A stretch of 64,000 bases of DNA from Toxoplasma gondii ME49 (GCF_000006565.2 NC_031475.1:4416522-4480521); one strand, 5' to 3'. Counted from the first letter of the stretch, positions 12,539-25,746 are shown. Translations and numbers: made by a program. The notes: a model not told the origin generated them from the sequence alone.

Positions 12539-14971
12539 CGTGGATGAGAGAAAAGGAAACCAATGCGAGAGAGAGCAAGTCTGGACCCAAGAAAGGACAT
12601 TCTTGGACTGCATGCATATGCAAGAAATCAACGCGAGAGCTAAGTGGCTGGCGGCTCACCCGCCTCTGCCAGAAGGATGCGGAGACGCGAAGTCGGCGCG
12701 CGGCAGGCGCCTGCATTTCGGGGGACGAACATTTGACAGGCCGTGCGTCATCTTTTCAGGTGTGATATCCCTTTGGAGCTGGTGGATGCCGGGTGCTCTG
12801 CTGCTGCTCTCAACAAGAGCTTCTGTTCTTCCCTGTCTGCTCAACAAGGGCAGCGGAGGGCAGCGCCACGGAGAGACCGAGGCCGAGAAGAAGGCGGCGA
12901 GAAGCGCGAGGAGGAGAAAGAGGGGAAGGCGGACAGGAAAACGGGGAGAAGCCGCGAAGCGAAAAGAACGAAGTCTTGAAGAAGGAAGGAAGCGGAGAGA
13001 AGCAGCGAACCGGGCCAGGACGGGGAGGAGCGAGAACAAATGGCAAGAAAGAAGAAAAACCTCGAAACGGGTAAAGAACGGAGATCATCAGTGGTTTCCT
13101 CTCCCCCTCGCCTCCAGCTGCAGAGACCTGCAACGCCGAGAGGAAGAATCTCGGAAAGGAAACAGCGTCTCCTAGTGCGACTTGACGGCCTAGAACGAAC
13201 AGAGGTCGTTTCACCGTTTCGAGACGCCTTCAACTGCGTTGTGCCTTCCTACCTACCTCACCGGTCGCTCTGTCTGTGAGAGTCGGGAGCGAAACAAAAG
13301 GAAGGAAAAGAACAACCGGAGTTGGCATACAATTCCTCAAGAGAGAGCAGCAGATAGAGAACGGGGGGGGGGGGTGGGGCAGTTGGATCAGAGGGTTCAA
13401 AGAAGGCGCAGAACAACCAAAGACAGAGAAGAGAAGGTACGGTCAAGAAGTTCTTTCGAGTGGTATCGCCGTTCGTCGCCAGCAGAAGAACTCCTGCATG
13501 CATGCGAATCTAACAGCGCCACAACGACTCGCCGTGCAGACCTCCATGCAGACAAAAGCGCGAGGAACAAAAGTACGAAGAAGACCTGTCCGCCACCACG
13601 GCGGCTTACGAGGCGCTCTGCTCCCAGGACCTGCCGCGAGAGAGCCAGAGAACGCAGGGAAAAGCGGCAGAAAGAGAGGAGAACAGTGGCGAGAGATAAG
13701 TCACAGGGAACGCACAAAGGCATCACTGAAAGAAAAGTGGAACTATCCACGGAAAGGAGAAAATCCGCGAGACCCGCCAAGTCGGCTTTCACCGCTGCGC
13801 CTGTCTCGTCACACCGCAGCTCCCCCCCTCAGAGGTGTGCGTATAGACAGGAGACTGCGTTGGCGAGAGCGACGCTTCGTTGTCGGAGAGAAAGTTGAGT
13901 CTTCTCGAAGGCCTTTGTCGACCGCATAAGGAGGCGGAGACTGCGAGGACCTTGTCGATTTCTGTTTCCTTCTTCCATGCTTCTCTCAACGTGGTACTCA
14001 CCTGGTTCCATCGCCTGCGTCTCTCTCATGTTTCTGGCGAGCCGCGCTTGCAATCACATGCAGATTCAACGAGAAAACACGGCGCTGCATGCGCCCATGG
14101 GGTCCATTTCTTTGTTTCCGTTTCTTCTCTTTCGTGTCTCCAGCGGCAACGAAGGATTTTCCTCAGAGAAGGAAGCTTCTTCTGCGTATCTGGACGGCCT
14201 CCGAAACGTCAGCAGTTTCCTTTCTTCACTCGAACGCGCAACTCTCTCCCCGACTCTGCGCCGCGAACCTCTCGAGTGAAGTCCGGGGATCTTTTTCTGT
14301 CGTTTCCTTCTTTCTTTTGATGCTGCAAGGACCTTGTCCTCGCTTGCAGCTCCTCGCCGTTTCCACTCCTCTCCTCTCTTTTTCGAATTGCTGCCTTCTT
14401 CCGGTGTACGGACACCACACTCACTCGGCGCGGCGGGGACTCCCTGACCGCAGAGTTCTCGCATCTCCGCTTTCCAACGAAGGTTCGTCCTCTCGAGTTT
14501 CCTCACTCGCTTCTTCTCCACCGTCTGTTCTTTCTCCCTAAACTCTGCCTGCTGTCTGCCGGCGATACGGGAGTGAAGGTCTCTCTTCCCCCTCAGGTCG
14601 TGGTTCGCTGCTCTCTTCTCAGCCTTCCGTTCTCCTTCGACCTGCTCCCGATTCTTCTCCTCATGCGGCTCACTCAACTCAGCTCAGGCGTTCCGGAACA
14701 GCGCTGAAATCTTGACATTCTTGATGTAAAAAAGGTTACGGCCGGATCCAGCTCTTCGTCTCCACGCCGCCGCCCCCCGTTGCGTCTCGGGTGTCTCCTT
14801 TCGCACCCTATAAAGAGGCCTCGCGCTCTCCTGGCCTTCGTGGTACCGCCACCCGCTAGGCGAGAGTCGAGAAAAGTCGACCTGTCGAGAGACGCGCCGT
14901 ATGGAGAAGAGGAAAATGGAGTAGAAGACGAAGGAGAAAAGAAAGTCGAAAGTTCACCATCGCTCAGCACA
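12539..14971. promoter_or_regulatory. Divergent intergenic region between the SAC gene and the CCCH/WD40 gene
   Basis: About 2.4 kb separates two start codons that face away from each other, so both 5' UTRs and both promoters should lie here. TGCATGC-type motifs, a cis-element reported upstream of many Toxoplasma genes and bound by ApiAP2 factors, occur at 12609-12616, 13495-13505 (overlapping copies) and 14086-14092. A 12-base G run sits at 13363-13374. TATAAAG at 14809-14815 lies 157 bases before the plus-strand ATG, though coccidian promoters do not generally rely on TATA boxes. The ORFs in this stretch are Arg/Glu- or Ser/Phe-rich and look like by-products of purine/pyrimidine tracts. Confidence 0.6.
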
Positions 14972-17900
14972 ATGTACAGAGAAGGCGCCAGAGGCGGGCA
15001 CAATCCACGAGGTCGCAGAGGTGGCGGCCCTCCTCAGCCCTGGGATCGCTACGACGACGGTGAGTCGTTTCGGTTTCCGATTGTCTTTTTTCTCGCGGTT
15101 TCCTTTCTTGCCCTTGAGTTTTTCTTGAGTTCTTCCCTTCATTTCCTTCATTTCCTTCATTTCCCTCATTTCCTGTCTCTTCTCTGTCTGTGTTTTCTAT
15201 TCTCGTCTTCTCCTCTCGTCCTCTGCTCTTCTCCCATCTGGTCCCTTCTCGTCTCTCTGTCGTCAGCCCCTTTGCCTCTTTCTCGCTTCGGTTGCTCCTC
15301 CTAGTCGCATCCCTCTCTTCGGACTGTCTTTGTTTTCCACCTCTCCCATCTGTTCCCTTCTCGCCTCTCCTGTCTGCATCTTTTTCCTCTCCTCTCTCTC
15401 CTTCTCTCGCCTTTTTCCTCCCTCGTTCGCCTCTCTCGCTTTTGTCTCCCGCTCTCTTCCATGGGTCTCCGCGACTGCTGCGGCTGCCTTCGTTTCGCCT
15501 CCTCAGGCTACGGCTCGAGGCCGCTTGGCCAGCGAGGCCTGCCCGACGGGGATCAGCATCCCCCGCCGCCTCCACCACCTGCGCGCAGCTTCTACGCCGC
15601 CTCTGCGAATCCGTCGACTCGACGAGGCAACGCGAACTTCGCCCAAGCGTCCTTCTCGGCGTCGAGACGCGTCGTCGGCCTCGATCACGACGACTTCCAC
15701 CGCAATCAACGCAACTTCTCCAGCGCCTTCCCCGGCGACGGCTCGAGTGGACGGACGCCCCCGCATGGCGGCTCGCGGCGGAACGGCGTTCCCTTTGCCT
15801 CGCGCCCAGGACACTACGCGGACGGCGACTTTGCGCGGCATCCCCGGCGCGGCCGCGGGAGGTCGGACTGGGGTCGCCGAGGAGCAGGCGCCAGATTCTG
15901 CGACCCAGACGGCAGGCGAGGCGAGTGCGTCTTTGCGCGAAGGTTCTGTTGCCCCCGAGAAGGGCGGTGGAGGCGCCAAAACGCCTCATGTGCCGCCAGT
16001 GACCTGGACGAGAAACAAGAGAAAACAAGGGAGAACAAGAAAGAACAAGAAGGAACAAAACAACACAAGAGAAAACAAGGGAGAGCAAGAAGGAACAAAA
16101 CAACACAAGAGAAAACAAGGGAGAACAAGAAGGAACAAGACAACACAAGAGAAAACAAGGGAGAACAAGAAGGAACAAAACAACATAAGAGAAAACAAGG
16201 GAGAAAGACCTGGACTGGAAATGCGTCGGACGTCTGGAATGTCTTTTTGGCGTTTCCTAGAGGCGGGATGTGGAGACCACCGAGGGAGGATATGCATAGA
16301 GAAGCGAAGGAATGTGCAGCGCAGAAGGGATCTCCTCACACAGGCTTTCGCTTGCTCACTGCATCCCGTTTTGACGCTCTCTGCTAGGGTGTTCCAGAAA
16401 CTCGGGGACCTGCGTAGGGTGAAGCGCGAAAGCAATGTGCCTGTGGTGCGAGACGCTGATCAACTGCTTGAAGGCAAGAGGACTTCCGGTGCTTGTCTCC
16501 TGCTGTTCTTGTTCGTCTCCTCTTCTTAGCGCTCAGCCGCGCGTTCCCCGTATACATACACCTTCCGCGGGTGTTTTCGCATTTCCTTTTCAGAAACGAC
16601 GCCAGCGAAAGCTCGATGCAAGAGGCGCCGGACGCCCCTCTGCCGCCTTCTGCGTATTGCCGCAACTTCGCCTTCTCAGGTCAAGAGACGTTGAGCCAGT
16701 GTTTCTCTCGAGTCTTCGTTCACGAGCCATTCGGTTTAGTGTGATTCTGTTCCAGTTTCTCTCAGCCGCTCTTCGTCTTCGACCTGAACATTTGTTGTCT
16801 GCTCTCGTCTGGACGGCTCGATTTCTGTCTCCTTTGCTCTGTCTCCGCTTTCTTCCCTTGTTTCTCCTTTCTCCTTCTGTGTCGCGTCGCCCTCAGTCAG
16901 GCACGCGGGTGTCGCTCGACTGCCAATGCGGCGTCGTTTTTTCCTGTTGCCTTTTGGTGCCGTGGTAAAGTGCAACTCTTTCTCGTTTTCCGCTTTTCAG
17001 TCGCGTCGTCCTTTCCTCTCTCTCCTCTCTGTTTCTTGTCGCGGGGTCTTGTTTTGAAGGCCTCCAGTTCTCTTCCAGCTCAGGGAGGTGAAGTACTTCG
17101 TTCCTCGCCTCTGCTCCCTTCTCTCGACTGATTTCTCCTTCCGGTTGCCTTTGATCTGCGCGCCTTCCCTGCGTCCTTCTCGCTCCGAGTTTCCCTCTCG
17201 GCGTTCTGACTCTCCCGTTTCCCTCGGTTGTCTCTTTTCCGCGTGCATGCGTCTCCTTTCTTCTCCGCCTCTCTCCGTGTTGAATCTCCTTCTGGCTCGT
17301 GTGTGGCTGTTCCTTTTTCTTCCTTTGTCTCTCCCTCCCTCCTTTTTTGCATCTTTTCCGCATGTTCTCCTTTCTCGCCTCAGGTCAGTGCAAATTCGGA
17401 GTCCGGTGTCGCTACTCCCACAGCCTGCAGTGCGTCGGCTGGGCGCTGGAGGCGCATGCAGAGCAGCCCATCACCTGCTCGGCGGTGAACTCCGCGACGG
17501 CCGACGGAGTGCCAGAAGTTTTCACCGGAGGCAAAGATCGCTTTGTCAGGGTACGCGTCTCCGTCTCTCGCTGTCCGATGAAGCAGACAGTCGGATCCGC
17601 GCTTCTTCGCATTCGTATCGGCTGTGAACTTCCCTCGAGTCCAGAGACACCAGACACATAGCGCTTCTCTTTCTGCGTTTCCTGGAGAACCGAAGCGAGA
17701 TGTCTTTCCGGGCAGATCTTTGTAGGACTTGTTCCGAACAAGGAAGGCTCTTTGTATGCCCGTCAGTACCGCCGTATCTGGGAGGAAAGATCCGAGGCGT
17801 TCAACGGCTGACCTCTGTCTCTGTGTCGTCTTGTCTTAAAAGCATGTTGTCTCAATTGACTTAACCTCTCCGTCTTTCGCCTGCATGTCCAACTCTCTCA

Positions 17901-20900
17901 TCTTCACTTTGTCTCTCTCCTTCTCTCTTGCTCCTTCCTCCTTGTTCCTTCTCCTTCTCTTTCTCTTCCTCGCTCTCGGTTTCCTTCTCCTCGTTTCCCT
18001 CTTGTCGCCCTCCTCTTTCTCCTCTCTCTCCTCTTTCTCCTTTCTTGTGCTTCTCCGTCTTTCCCTTTTGCGTGTGTGTTTTCTTCTCCCCCTTTTGCAT
18101 GTTTCGCTTTCCTTCCTTTTCCGGCCGCCTCACTCCTGAGTCCATTCCTCCCTGCCTCCTCGTGTCTGGCTAGCTTATGGCTGTCGCTCGTCTCTTCTTG
18201 GAATCTCTCCCCGCCTCTGTCTCCCCTCGTCTCCTTTCCTCTTTCGCTCTCTCCTTCTCTGTCCTTCTGTCTCCCTGTCTCTGTGCTTCTCGATCTTCTG
18301 TCTCTCCTCCTCGGCTTTCTCGCTGCCGCCGCTCCTCGCCATGTCGCTCCTTTATCGCTTTTCCCCAGTTTCGCCTTTCCGTGCTCTTCTGTCTCCTTTC
18401 TGTGTAGAGGTGGGCAGTAGTAGTGGCGCAGGCGGGGAATCCGACGGCGTCGCCCGGGGCGTCTGGCGACGAAGCGTCTCTCTGGCTGGAGTTCGAGTGC
18501 CGGCAAGAAGTCGCCGTGGACAGCGAGCCGACGACGATGTTCTTCACCGAAGGCGTACTCTTCGTCGGCCTCCAAAATGGTCTCGTCCTTGCCCTGATGC
18601 CGTCTGGAGAACTGAAGCAGTTGAGGGTACGCAAACGCAAATCGCAACTTGGTCGCCGCGAGCACCCGGGGCGCTCCGCGACCGAGGCGGCGGGGCATGC
18701 CGGCGCAGAGGCGATCTGTTTTTTCGAACCAAACGCGTTCCTTCAGTTCTCGCTCTCTGTCCGTTCAGGGCGTCTTCAAACCCCCGCGCTTCATCGGGGT
18801 GGCTGACGCTGCTTTGTACAGAAGGTTTCAATTAGGTTTTCCTCGTGGAACATTTGTTTCAGCGTGTCTGATGGTTCACACCCACTCCAGTGTCCCCTCA
18901 AGTTCGTTCTATCGAGATCTACGTTGGAGATGAGACTTAGCGTTCGGCAGAAGAGACGCGAGAGCGATCTCAGAAGACAACTCCCAGTAGACGCCTCGTG
19001 TCTCTCCCGGCCCAAACCGCCTGCCCTGAGCAGGAGCTGGACGTCTCCTGTCACTCGCGACTCCCTGCACGAAGCGTTTCAGCTGTCCTGTTCCAGAGCG
19101 CCTATACTACTCCAGGCGACGGATCGTGGAGGTCAACGACGATCCGCCGTCCACCGTTTTGGAGGTTCAGCCAACGGAGGCCGCCGTCCTCGAACAATCG
19201 GCTTGCTGTGTCGGGTGTGTGTACAGCGCCACGGGTCAGCGGTGCATGCGTTGGTGGCGATCGACGCGGTCCTGGTTTCTGCGGAGTGGGAGGGCCGAAT
19301 TTGTGTCTGGAAATTCGAAAACAACGACTTCGTTATCGCCAAGGAATTGGACGTTCCTGGAAAACTCACATGTCTGAAGGACCTCTGCGTCGCAAGGCCC
19401 CTCGGAGACTCTGCCACTGCGCCCACCCCCGGAGACACGGAGCGAAGGTGAGAGAGACAGAGCGAGAGAGACAGAGAGAGAGAGACAGAGCGAGAGAGAG
19501 AGAGACAGAGCGAGAGAGAGGGCGTACGCGCCGGAGACAGACGATAAGGGTGGACGGTGGAACGGAGGTGCATCCCAGCTTTAAAAAACGTTTTTGTGTC
19601 GGAAAAGGGAAGACGGACGCACCCTTGGGCAGTCTGAAAAGCACCCGACATCCGTGGAAGGCACGAGCAGTTTGAACGTTTTTCGTTTCCAAGCTGTGCT
19701 TCTTCGGACTTTGAATCCCCCCTGAGACACTTGAGCGTTTTAAAAGCAGAGCGTTCCCGTGGTTGATTTTCCATCTTTCAGTATCGTGTTTTTGCTCCGT
19801 TGGTCGCCGTTTTTTTCCTTTTCGCCCGCGCATCGGCTCTCTCGCTTGTGAGGCGTCCCTCGCAGCTTTCATGTGACGCTCGCCAGTGGACATCGTTGTG
19901 CTCCCGAGCAGTCCCCTGCCCATCTTGCAGGTGACGTCTCTCTCCATTTGACTTCCGCTCGCATGTGCTCGCCAGCTGTCGCTTGTGGTTTTTCAAAACT
20001 TTCCTCTCTCGTGCCTCGGATCCTGCAGGTTCCTCTGGGCTGGCGGTACAGGCTTGACCATCATCGATTTGGCGTCGATGAACGTCGTTTGCTCCCTTGA
20101 CATTTCAGACAGCGCCTGTGCGCGAGGCCGTGAGCGACGACCCATGCCTCTCGCGCTGGTGAGCTGCGGAGCGAGTCTGCTCCTTAAACTCGTTTCGCTC
20201 GTCTTTTCCCCTGCGTTTGCGTTTCGTCTCGAGTCGTCGGCCTCGCAGCCTGTGGCTTGTGTCGGTCTCTTCTTCGTTCTGCTCGGTGCTGGGCCGCGTC
20301 TTTTCCTCTCTCTTCAGTCTTCTCTCTCGTCGCGTGTCTCTCTTCGTCAGGCGTCTCTAGTCTCCACTTCCTTTTCCTTTCTCTTTTCTGTCCTTCTTGT
20401 TCGCCTCCCTTCCCCGCGTACCTCCGCCCAGACGGTTTATCTTTTCTCGCTTTCTTCTCGGCAACTTCGGCCCCCGCAATGCCGCGCACAGTCGCTCTTC
20501 CAGAGCTGTTTTGTCTTCTTCCAGGCTTCCGCTGTGTGCCCTCGCCTCTCATGTTCTTCCTCTTCTTTAGCTGTCACCGTTTCCGAAGCACTCCAGTGTC
20601 TCTCCGTGTCTCCGGTGTCTCCGTCTCTCCCGTTTCTTCCAGCCATTCGGCCAAACGCATGCACGTTTTTCTTTCTTTCTTTTCGTTCCGCTCACCAGTC
20701 TCTCGTGGCGTACGAAAATAGTATGCTGGTGGGCTTCAGCTCCGGCGTCGTTAAGGCGTATTCTGCCTCCGGCCAAGAACAATTCCGATACGACAAGAGC
20801 GCGTATCTTTCAACGATGGCAGGTACGGTGGCCTGCTCCCTTTTATCTTCTCTGCGTTCCCTTGTGATGAGATGGCTTCTTGTACCTCTGTAGTCCGTTC

Positions 20901-22061
20901 CGGTTTCCTCTCACACTGTCTATCCCTCGACGATTCCCCGTCTGCTTCGTTTCGTCTTCTCACCCTGTTTTTTGGTGAGCAGCAGAGGCCTGCCCCTCTT
21001 GTTCCTTGCTGCGCTGTGCATTCGCGGTTCGTTCGCGAGCTGTGCCGCGGATCTGTGGCTTCTCTCGCGCTTGTCGCTTTCTCTGAGCCGTTTGCATGCG
21101 CGTGAAGCGTTCAATTTCTTTTTTTTCCAGGCGTTATGTCTCCGGACGGCCCTTTGCTGCTCTTTGGAGGCCCCCGCGGGGCCTTCCACGCCCTCACTCT
21201 GCCGCAGTTCGAAGGTGAGGAAGAGACTCACTGTCGTCTTTTTAGGGTTTTTTCTCGCTCGTGTTCTCCCTTTGTCTCTCTTCCTCTGACCTTCCTTTCT
21301 CTCTCACCGCATACTCCTGTGTCCTTCGTCAGTCTTGTCTTCTTTCTGGTCTCTCCTCGTCTCGGTTCCTCTCCTCAGGAGCCGGTCCTGCTCGTCTTCG
21401 TCTCGCCTTTTTCCCCGCGTCTCTTCGTCCCCTCTTTTTCTCTGCTTTCCCCCGCGACACAGCTTTCTTCTGTTCTCTCTCACTCGGTTTCATCCTTTTC
21501 TTTAGTTCCTTTCGTCTCCTCTTCTCTCCCTGTTTTTCTTCGTTCTCTTCTCCCGCGTGGTCTCCCCTCCTCCGTTCCTGCTTCATCTTGGGGCTGGCGC
21601 AGCGTCCTCGCCTTGCGGCGCCTGCTTTTCCTTCGCCGGTGTATGTTGTCTCCCGCGTACCTTTCCTGGACCGCTGCTTCGCGACTGAGGGAGTGTGAGC
21701 ACCTGGCTAGCGCCACACCTTCTCTCGAATGTAAGAAGGAGGCTGCAAATGTTTCTGGGAAGAGCATGTCTGCATGTCGCTCTGTAGTTGGAGTTTCTCT
21801 TTCTTTGGCCTTTTGCGCCGCTGTCTAAGGGGGTGTGGGTCTTCCGGTCTTCCTTTCGCACTCCAACACTTGCGTTTTGTTCCTTCGACGTGCCTTCTTC
21901 TCTTTTTCTCAGAGACAGGGCAGCTGAGCGCCCATGAAGAAGGCGACGTCAAATCAATTCTTTTCCTTTCTTCAGAGTTCTTCGTCACATGTGGAGAAGA
22001 CAGCGTTATCTGCGTCTGGCGATGGGCGAAACCTCAAACGGCCTCCTCGGCTCCCAGCTAG
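14972..22061 (+). CDS. CCCH zinc finger and WD40 repeat protein (zfwd-like)
   Basis: A CCCH finger followed by a WD40 propeller, the architecture of plant zfwd proteins; expected role is RNA- or protein-binding scaffolding, function unproven. Exons: 14972-15059, 15507-about 15924, 16594-16679, 17384-17550, 18408-18626, 19227-19447, 20029-20158, 20699-20822, 21131-21214, 21913-22061 (about 561 residues). The finger is assembled across an intron: CRNFAFSGQC then KFGVRCRYSH gives C-x8-C-x5-C-x3-H at about 191-210. WD blades are visible as VFTGGKDRFVRRW, VSAEWEGRICVWK, FLWAGGTGLTIID, LVGFSSGVVKAYS, LLFGGPRGAFHAL and TCGEDSVICVWRW. The N-terminus is Gly/Arg/Pro-rich (RGG-like). The exon 2 donor is uncertain: 15924 and 15861 both fit the phase. 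The remaining junctions agree in frame to the TAG at 22059. Confidence 0.82.
16016..16205 (+). repeat. 40-bp intronic tandem repeat, about 4-5 copies
   Basis: A 40-bp purine-rich unit (starting aagagaaaacaagggagaac) is repeated about four to five times with a few substitutions and one 10-bp internal gain in the first copy. It lies between exons 2 and 3 of the CCCH/WD40 gene. The unit is not a multiple of three and all frames read Lys/Arg/Glu/Asn-rich, so it is treated as intronic. Confidence 0.85.
19449..19521 (+). repeat. GAGA/CAGA purine microsatellite in an intron
   Basis: A run of agagagacagagcgagag units follows directly after the donor of the sixth exon (ending 19447) of the CCCH/WD40 gene. 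Confidence 0.85.
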
Positions 22062-22390
22062 CTTCCTCCTCGTTCTCCTCTCGTTCGCTTCGTCTCGCTC
22101 TTTCCTTGGTGGTCGAGTTCTCCGAAAAACCGCCGCATGTGATGTCTCTTCTCTTGTTTCTCGGGCAATCGATGGACGCAAAGAGGCGAAAGGCCTTCCG
22201 TCTGGATCGGCAGCGACTTCGCGTCTTGCGGAGCTTCTTCAGCTTCCCTTTTCTATCCTTGCTAATTCCACTTTTTTTCTTTGCTGTTCTTCCTCGCAAA
22301 TTTCTCGGTCCCCTCCAGCAGTTCTCTCCAGTATACACGAGAGACATGAATGTCCAACGCGCTCTCACCGGGTGCGAGGAAGCTCAGCCG

Positions 22391-22393
<3 letters not shown>

Positions 22394-22427
<34 letters not shown>
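22394..22427. repeat. (AT)n microsatellite
   Basis: About 17 perfect AT dinucleotides about 330 bp after the CCCH/WD40 stop codon, within an AT-rich stretch. Confidence 0.95.
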
Positions 22428-22430
<3 letters not shown>

Positions 22431-24155
22431 CATACACATATACATATACAAATATATATGCGTGTGTCTGTAAAGGCAAATAAATATATATGTCTCTCTG
22501 AAACTATATGGATGTATCTGTAAATAGCAGTGTACATGTATCACTATATCTATATTTATAGATATATGTACATAAATATATCAAAGTAAATTAAATGAAT
22601 ATTTTTAGATACATATATTCATTATTTTATTTGATTTATCGAACGGCGTCTTTATTTCTCTATATAGATGTATGTATATAAAATCGTCCTCAACTGTCGA
22701 GCATGAGCTGCGCAGACAGGGTTTCGCTTTGTGTGGTGCATGTCGCCTTTTCGTGATTTTTTTTTCGTTTTCTCTTCGGTGTTCATCTCTGTGTTTCGGT
22801 CCGTCTGTGTCGTCAGAAACTCTGAGATTTAATTTTTTTTTGCAAGACTGCGCGATGTGGTCCGCGTTCCGACACACGCAAAAAGCTTTCTCCTATCGCA
22901 GGTCGTCTGGTGGAAGGACCTCTGAAGAGAGGACTTTGAAACATAGATTGCCGACATCGTGAGGCTTCAGCGACCTCTCTCTTCATACTTCTTCCTCCCG
23001 GTGTCTGTGTTTCCTCTTCACTTTCCCTTTTCCTCCCGCTGTGTGCTTCCTTCTTATCTCGCTTCCTCTGTGACCTTCTCGCTGTTTCTCTGCTTCTTTG
23101 GAAGTGAAGGATACTGAAACGAGGAGCAACACAGGGGAGGCAATTCCTCATCCCTGGTACCAAAGTGTCTGAGCGCGTCTGGACCATTGAGAAATATCCG
23201 AAATTACTAGGAGGATGCAGAGTTCTGGATGCCGGTAATTTTTTCGAAGATCCAAAGAGTTAAACATGTTGGGATACCTGTGACTCTCCTGGGACCGAAG
23301 CAAGTGGAAACCAGTGCGAAACTCCAGACACCTGCGAAACTCTAAAGTCAGAAGATTCAGACGTTTTTGACGATTTGCGCTCGTCCCCAGATCTCCGCAG
23401 AGATTCAACGTCAAATGTCTTCACTTGTCATTACTGCAGATATCCAGAGACCTAAGAAAGGTGACGTTTTTTTTACGCATATCTGCGGATTCAACAAACG
23501 CAGAGACTCCCAAGAACATCTAAAGGTCTTGGGCATAACACAAAAAACAAGTTCGACGCAAGGATCGCTGTGTTTTCCGCGTCTCTCGCAGACGCCCCTG
23601 CTTGTTTGGATTCAAAAGTTAAATTCTCCACTGTTGCCCAGTGAAGCCTCGGCCTCTGTGGCACCAGTCCGCCATGTGGAGCAGGAAGTGCGTGCTTCCC
23701 GAGGTCGTCCAGCGTTGCTCAAATCGACTGAGCAGACACACACGTAGCAGCCGCGGAACAAAGAGAAGATGCGTGGAGGAAAAGAAACAGAGGGGACAAG
23801 GAAAAGAACAGTGAAGGAAGACGGTGAGAAACAGAAAGAACAGAGGTAAACAGAAAAGGACGGGCGACAAAAAAAGAGCAGATGCGAAAGGAACAAGAAC
23901 GCAAGGTGGAGAGCTACAAGGAGGTCGGTTTGGGCGACTAGCGTCTTGCCGCGCCACAGTCGAGAACGCAGAACCCACTGAAAAAAACACTGGGAGAAAG
24001 AGACGACAGGGACTTCTCAATGTAGGCACAGAAGCTTTGCATCATCTCGAGTCGATGAAGCAAGGGCGGCGCTGTCATGTTCGTGTCCAGGAGCAAATGT
24101 CCTTGGTACCAGTCGATTATCAAACTGGTGTTCCTCAGCACAGAGACGCAGTATA

Positions 24156-24160
<5 letters not shown>

Positions 24161-24204
<44 letters not shown>
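24161..24204. repeat. (AT)n microsatellite, the longest in the window
   Basis: 22 perfect AT dinucleotides, followed by AT-rich degenerate repeats to about 24350. Confidence 0.95.
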
Positions 24205-24207
<3 letters not shown>

Positions 24208-25746
24208 GGTATATCTACATTTACCCATGTATGCATATACATATTTATCTATCTATGTATATATATAAATATATTTATATGTGTATGTATACATGTATGC
24301 TTCTCACGCAGGTAAATATGAATGTATGTGTACGTGTACATCTATACATTTATACGAAGAAAAGTTCACGTTGCGTGCGTGAGAAATGTAACGATATGTG
24401 TTTATCGGAGATGTAAAATAAGAGGAACGCCAAGAAACTCCATAACTCAAATAAGAGAAAAGAGACAACATTGTTCTGTCTCGTCTGGCTTTCTCTTATA
24501 GAGAGAACCGGAAAAGGAAGACAGTTTCCGCTCTCTCATCACATGTTCTTTCGCCTAGCTGAACGTCCACATGAAGACATCAAGACGCGTCTTCTCCCCT
24601 TCTCTTCACTGCTAGTATGGCTCGTGCGTTTCAACGTTTCCTGATTAAGTATACACATCATGTTCCTTTCCACTCTTTCTCCCCCTTGTTCGTTCTTTCT
24701 CCCTCGAGTTCTCTCTGTCTCTCCCTCGAGTTCTTCCTTCCCCGTTTTTTTCTCTCTCGCGCATTTTTTCTCTTCTTCACACGTTTTTTTCTCGATTTCT
24801 CGCCCTCTCGATTTCTCGATTTTCGTGTATGTGGTATTCGCGTTTGGTCCGCTCCATCTGTGCTCTCGAACGAAGACTTTTTCTGAATTTCCAAAGACAA
24901 CAATCGAAGGGCAACGACAGAAACGAAAAACTGGGCCTCGTCGATGGAAGGACCAGTCACCGCAGATGCGACTTTGCCTGCATGCAAGGCCGAAAAGGTC
25001 TTTCCTTTTAAAAAAAACAGTGTAACCCAGAAGCGACTGAGAAGTCTTGCAGATACTTCTTCCTTTTCTGATGACCGATATAGAAAGAAGAGAAGGATGA
25101 AGACACACAAGCAGATGCCTTTTTCTTCGTGTCTCTTTCTCCGTCCTCCTGGATCTCTCAGGGTCCTTTTTCGCGTCCCGCTTCTCGTTTCTTCTTTCCT
25201 CCGCTCCTGCGACTTCTCCGTCTCTCGTTTCTTGCCGTCTCTCAGTCTTTAGCCTTCCATTGTGTCTTCCTGTACCTTCCTCACCTCGGCGCTCTCTCGT
25301 CCTTGTCTTTCTTCTCCCTCGGTTCCGCCCAACTCCTGTCGCCATCTCGGGTGCATGCGCGCTGCAGCACCCTCCCGTTTTCGCCGCCTACCGGCAAAAA
25401 CAGAGGTGCCAAGCTGCTGCAAACGCCAGTGTCTTCGTGGATCTCCAGACGCGCATGTGGAGACACGGGCGTCTCCTTCGTTTCGCTCCTCGTCTTCTGT
25501 GTTGCCGCATGCAGACGGATTTTCGCGTTCGCTGCGAAGTACAGGCTCAGCTTTCCCCTCCGAACTCTGTTGCCTGTCTTCACGTTGATGCTCCTTGCTT
25601 CGCGCGCTCGTAACGCCTGCTGAATGTTTTTGTTTTTTCCTTTGAACCCAGCAGGTCCTGCGCATGTTAGCGGACACCACGCCAGTCTACTGGTTCACTT
25701 CGCCTTTTTTTCTTCCCCCTCTGCTCTCTGTCCGCGCTTCTCCACG

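Larger units (their letters stand above)
22062..25746. other. Spacer between two plus-strand genes, microsatellite-rich
   Basis: Holds the 3' UTR of the CCCH/WD40 gene and the upstream region of the J-protein gene. AT microsatellites sit at 22394-22427 and 24161-24204, followed by AT-rich stretches. From about 24650 to 25740 the plus strand is strongly pyrimidine-rich. The long minus-strand frame at 24539-25345 is Arg/Glu/Lys-rich and reads as the antisense of that tract. No supported gene is seen. Confidence 0.6.

Noticed and set aside
11913..13175. Plus-strand 420-codon open frame
   Set aside because: Its first half is antisense to the first SAC exon, whose minus-strand frame continues with correct phase into the SAC core; the second half is Arg/Lys/Glu-rich filler.
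14066..14677. Minus-strand 203-codon charged open frame
   Set aside because: Opposite strand to a CT-rich leader region of the CCCH/WD40 gene; composition typical of antisense pyrimidine tracts.
24539..25345. Minus-strand 268-codon open frame
   Set aside because: Mostly Arg/Glu/Lys repeats, the reverse of a pyrimidine-rich tract; no splice partner or domain.
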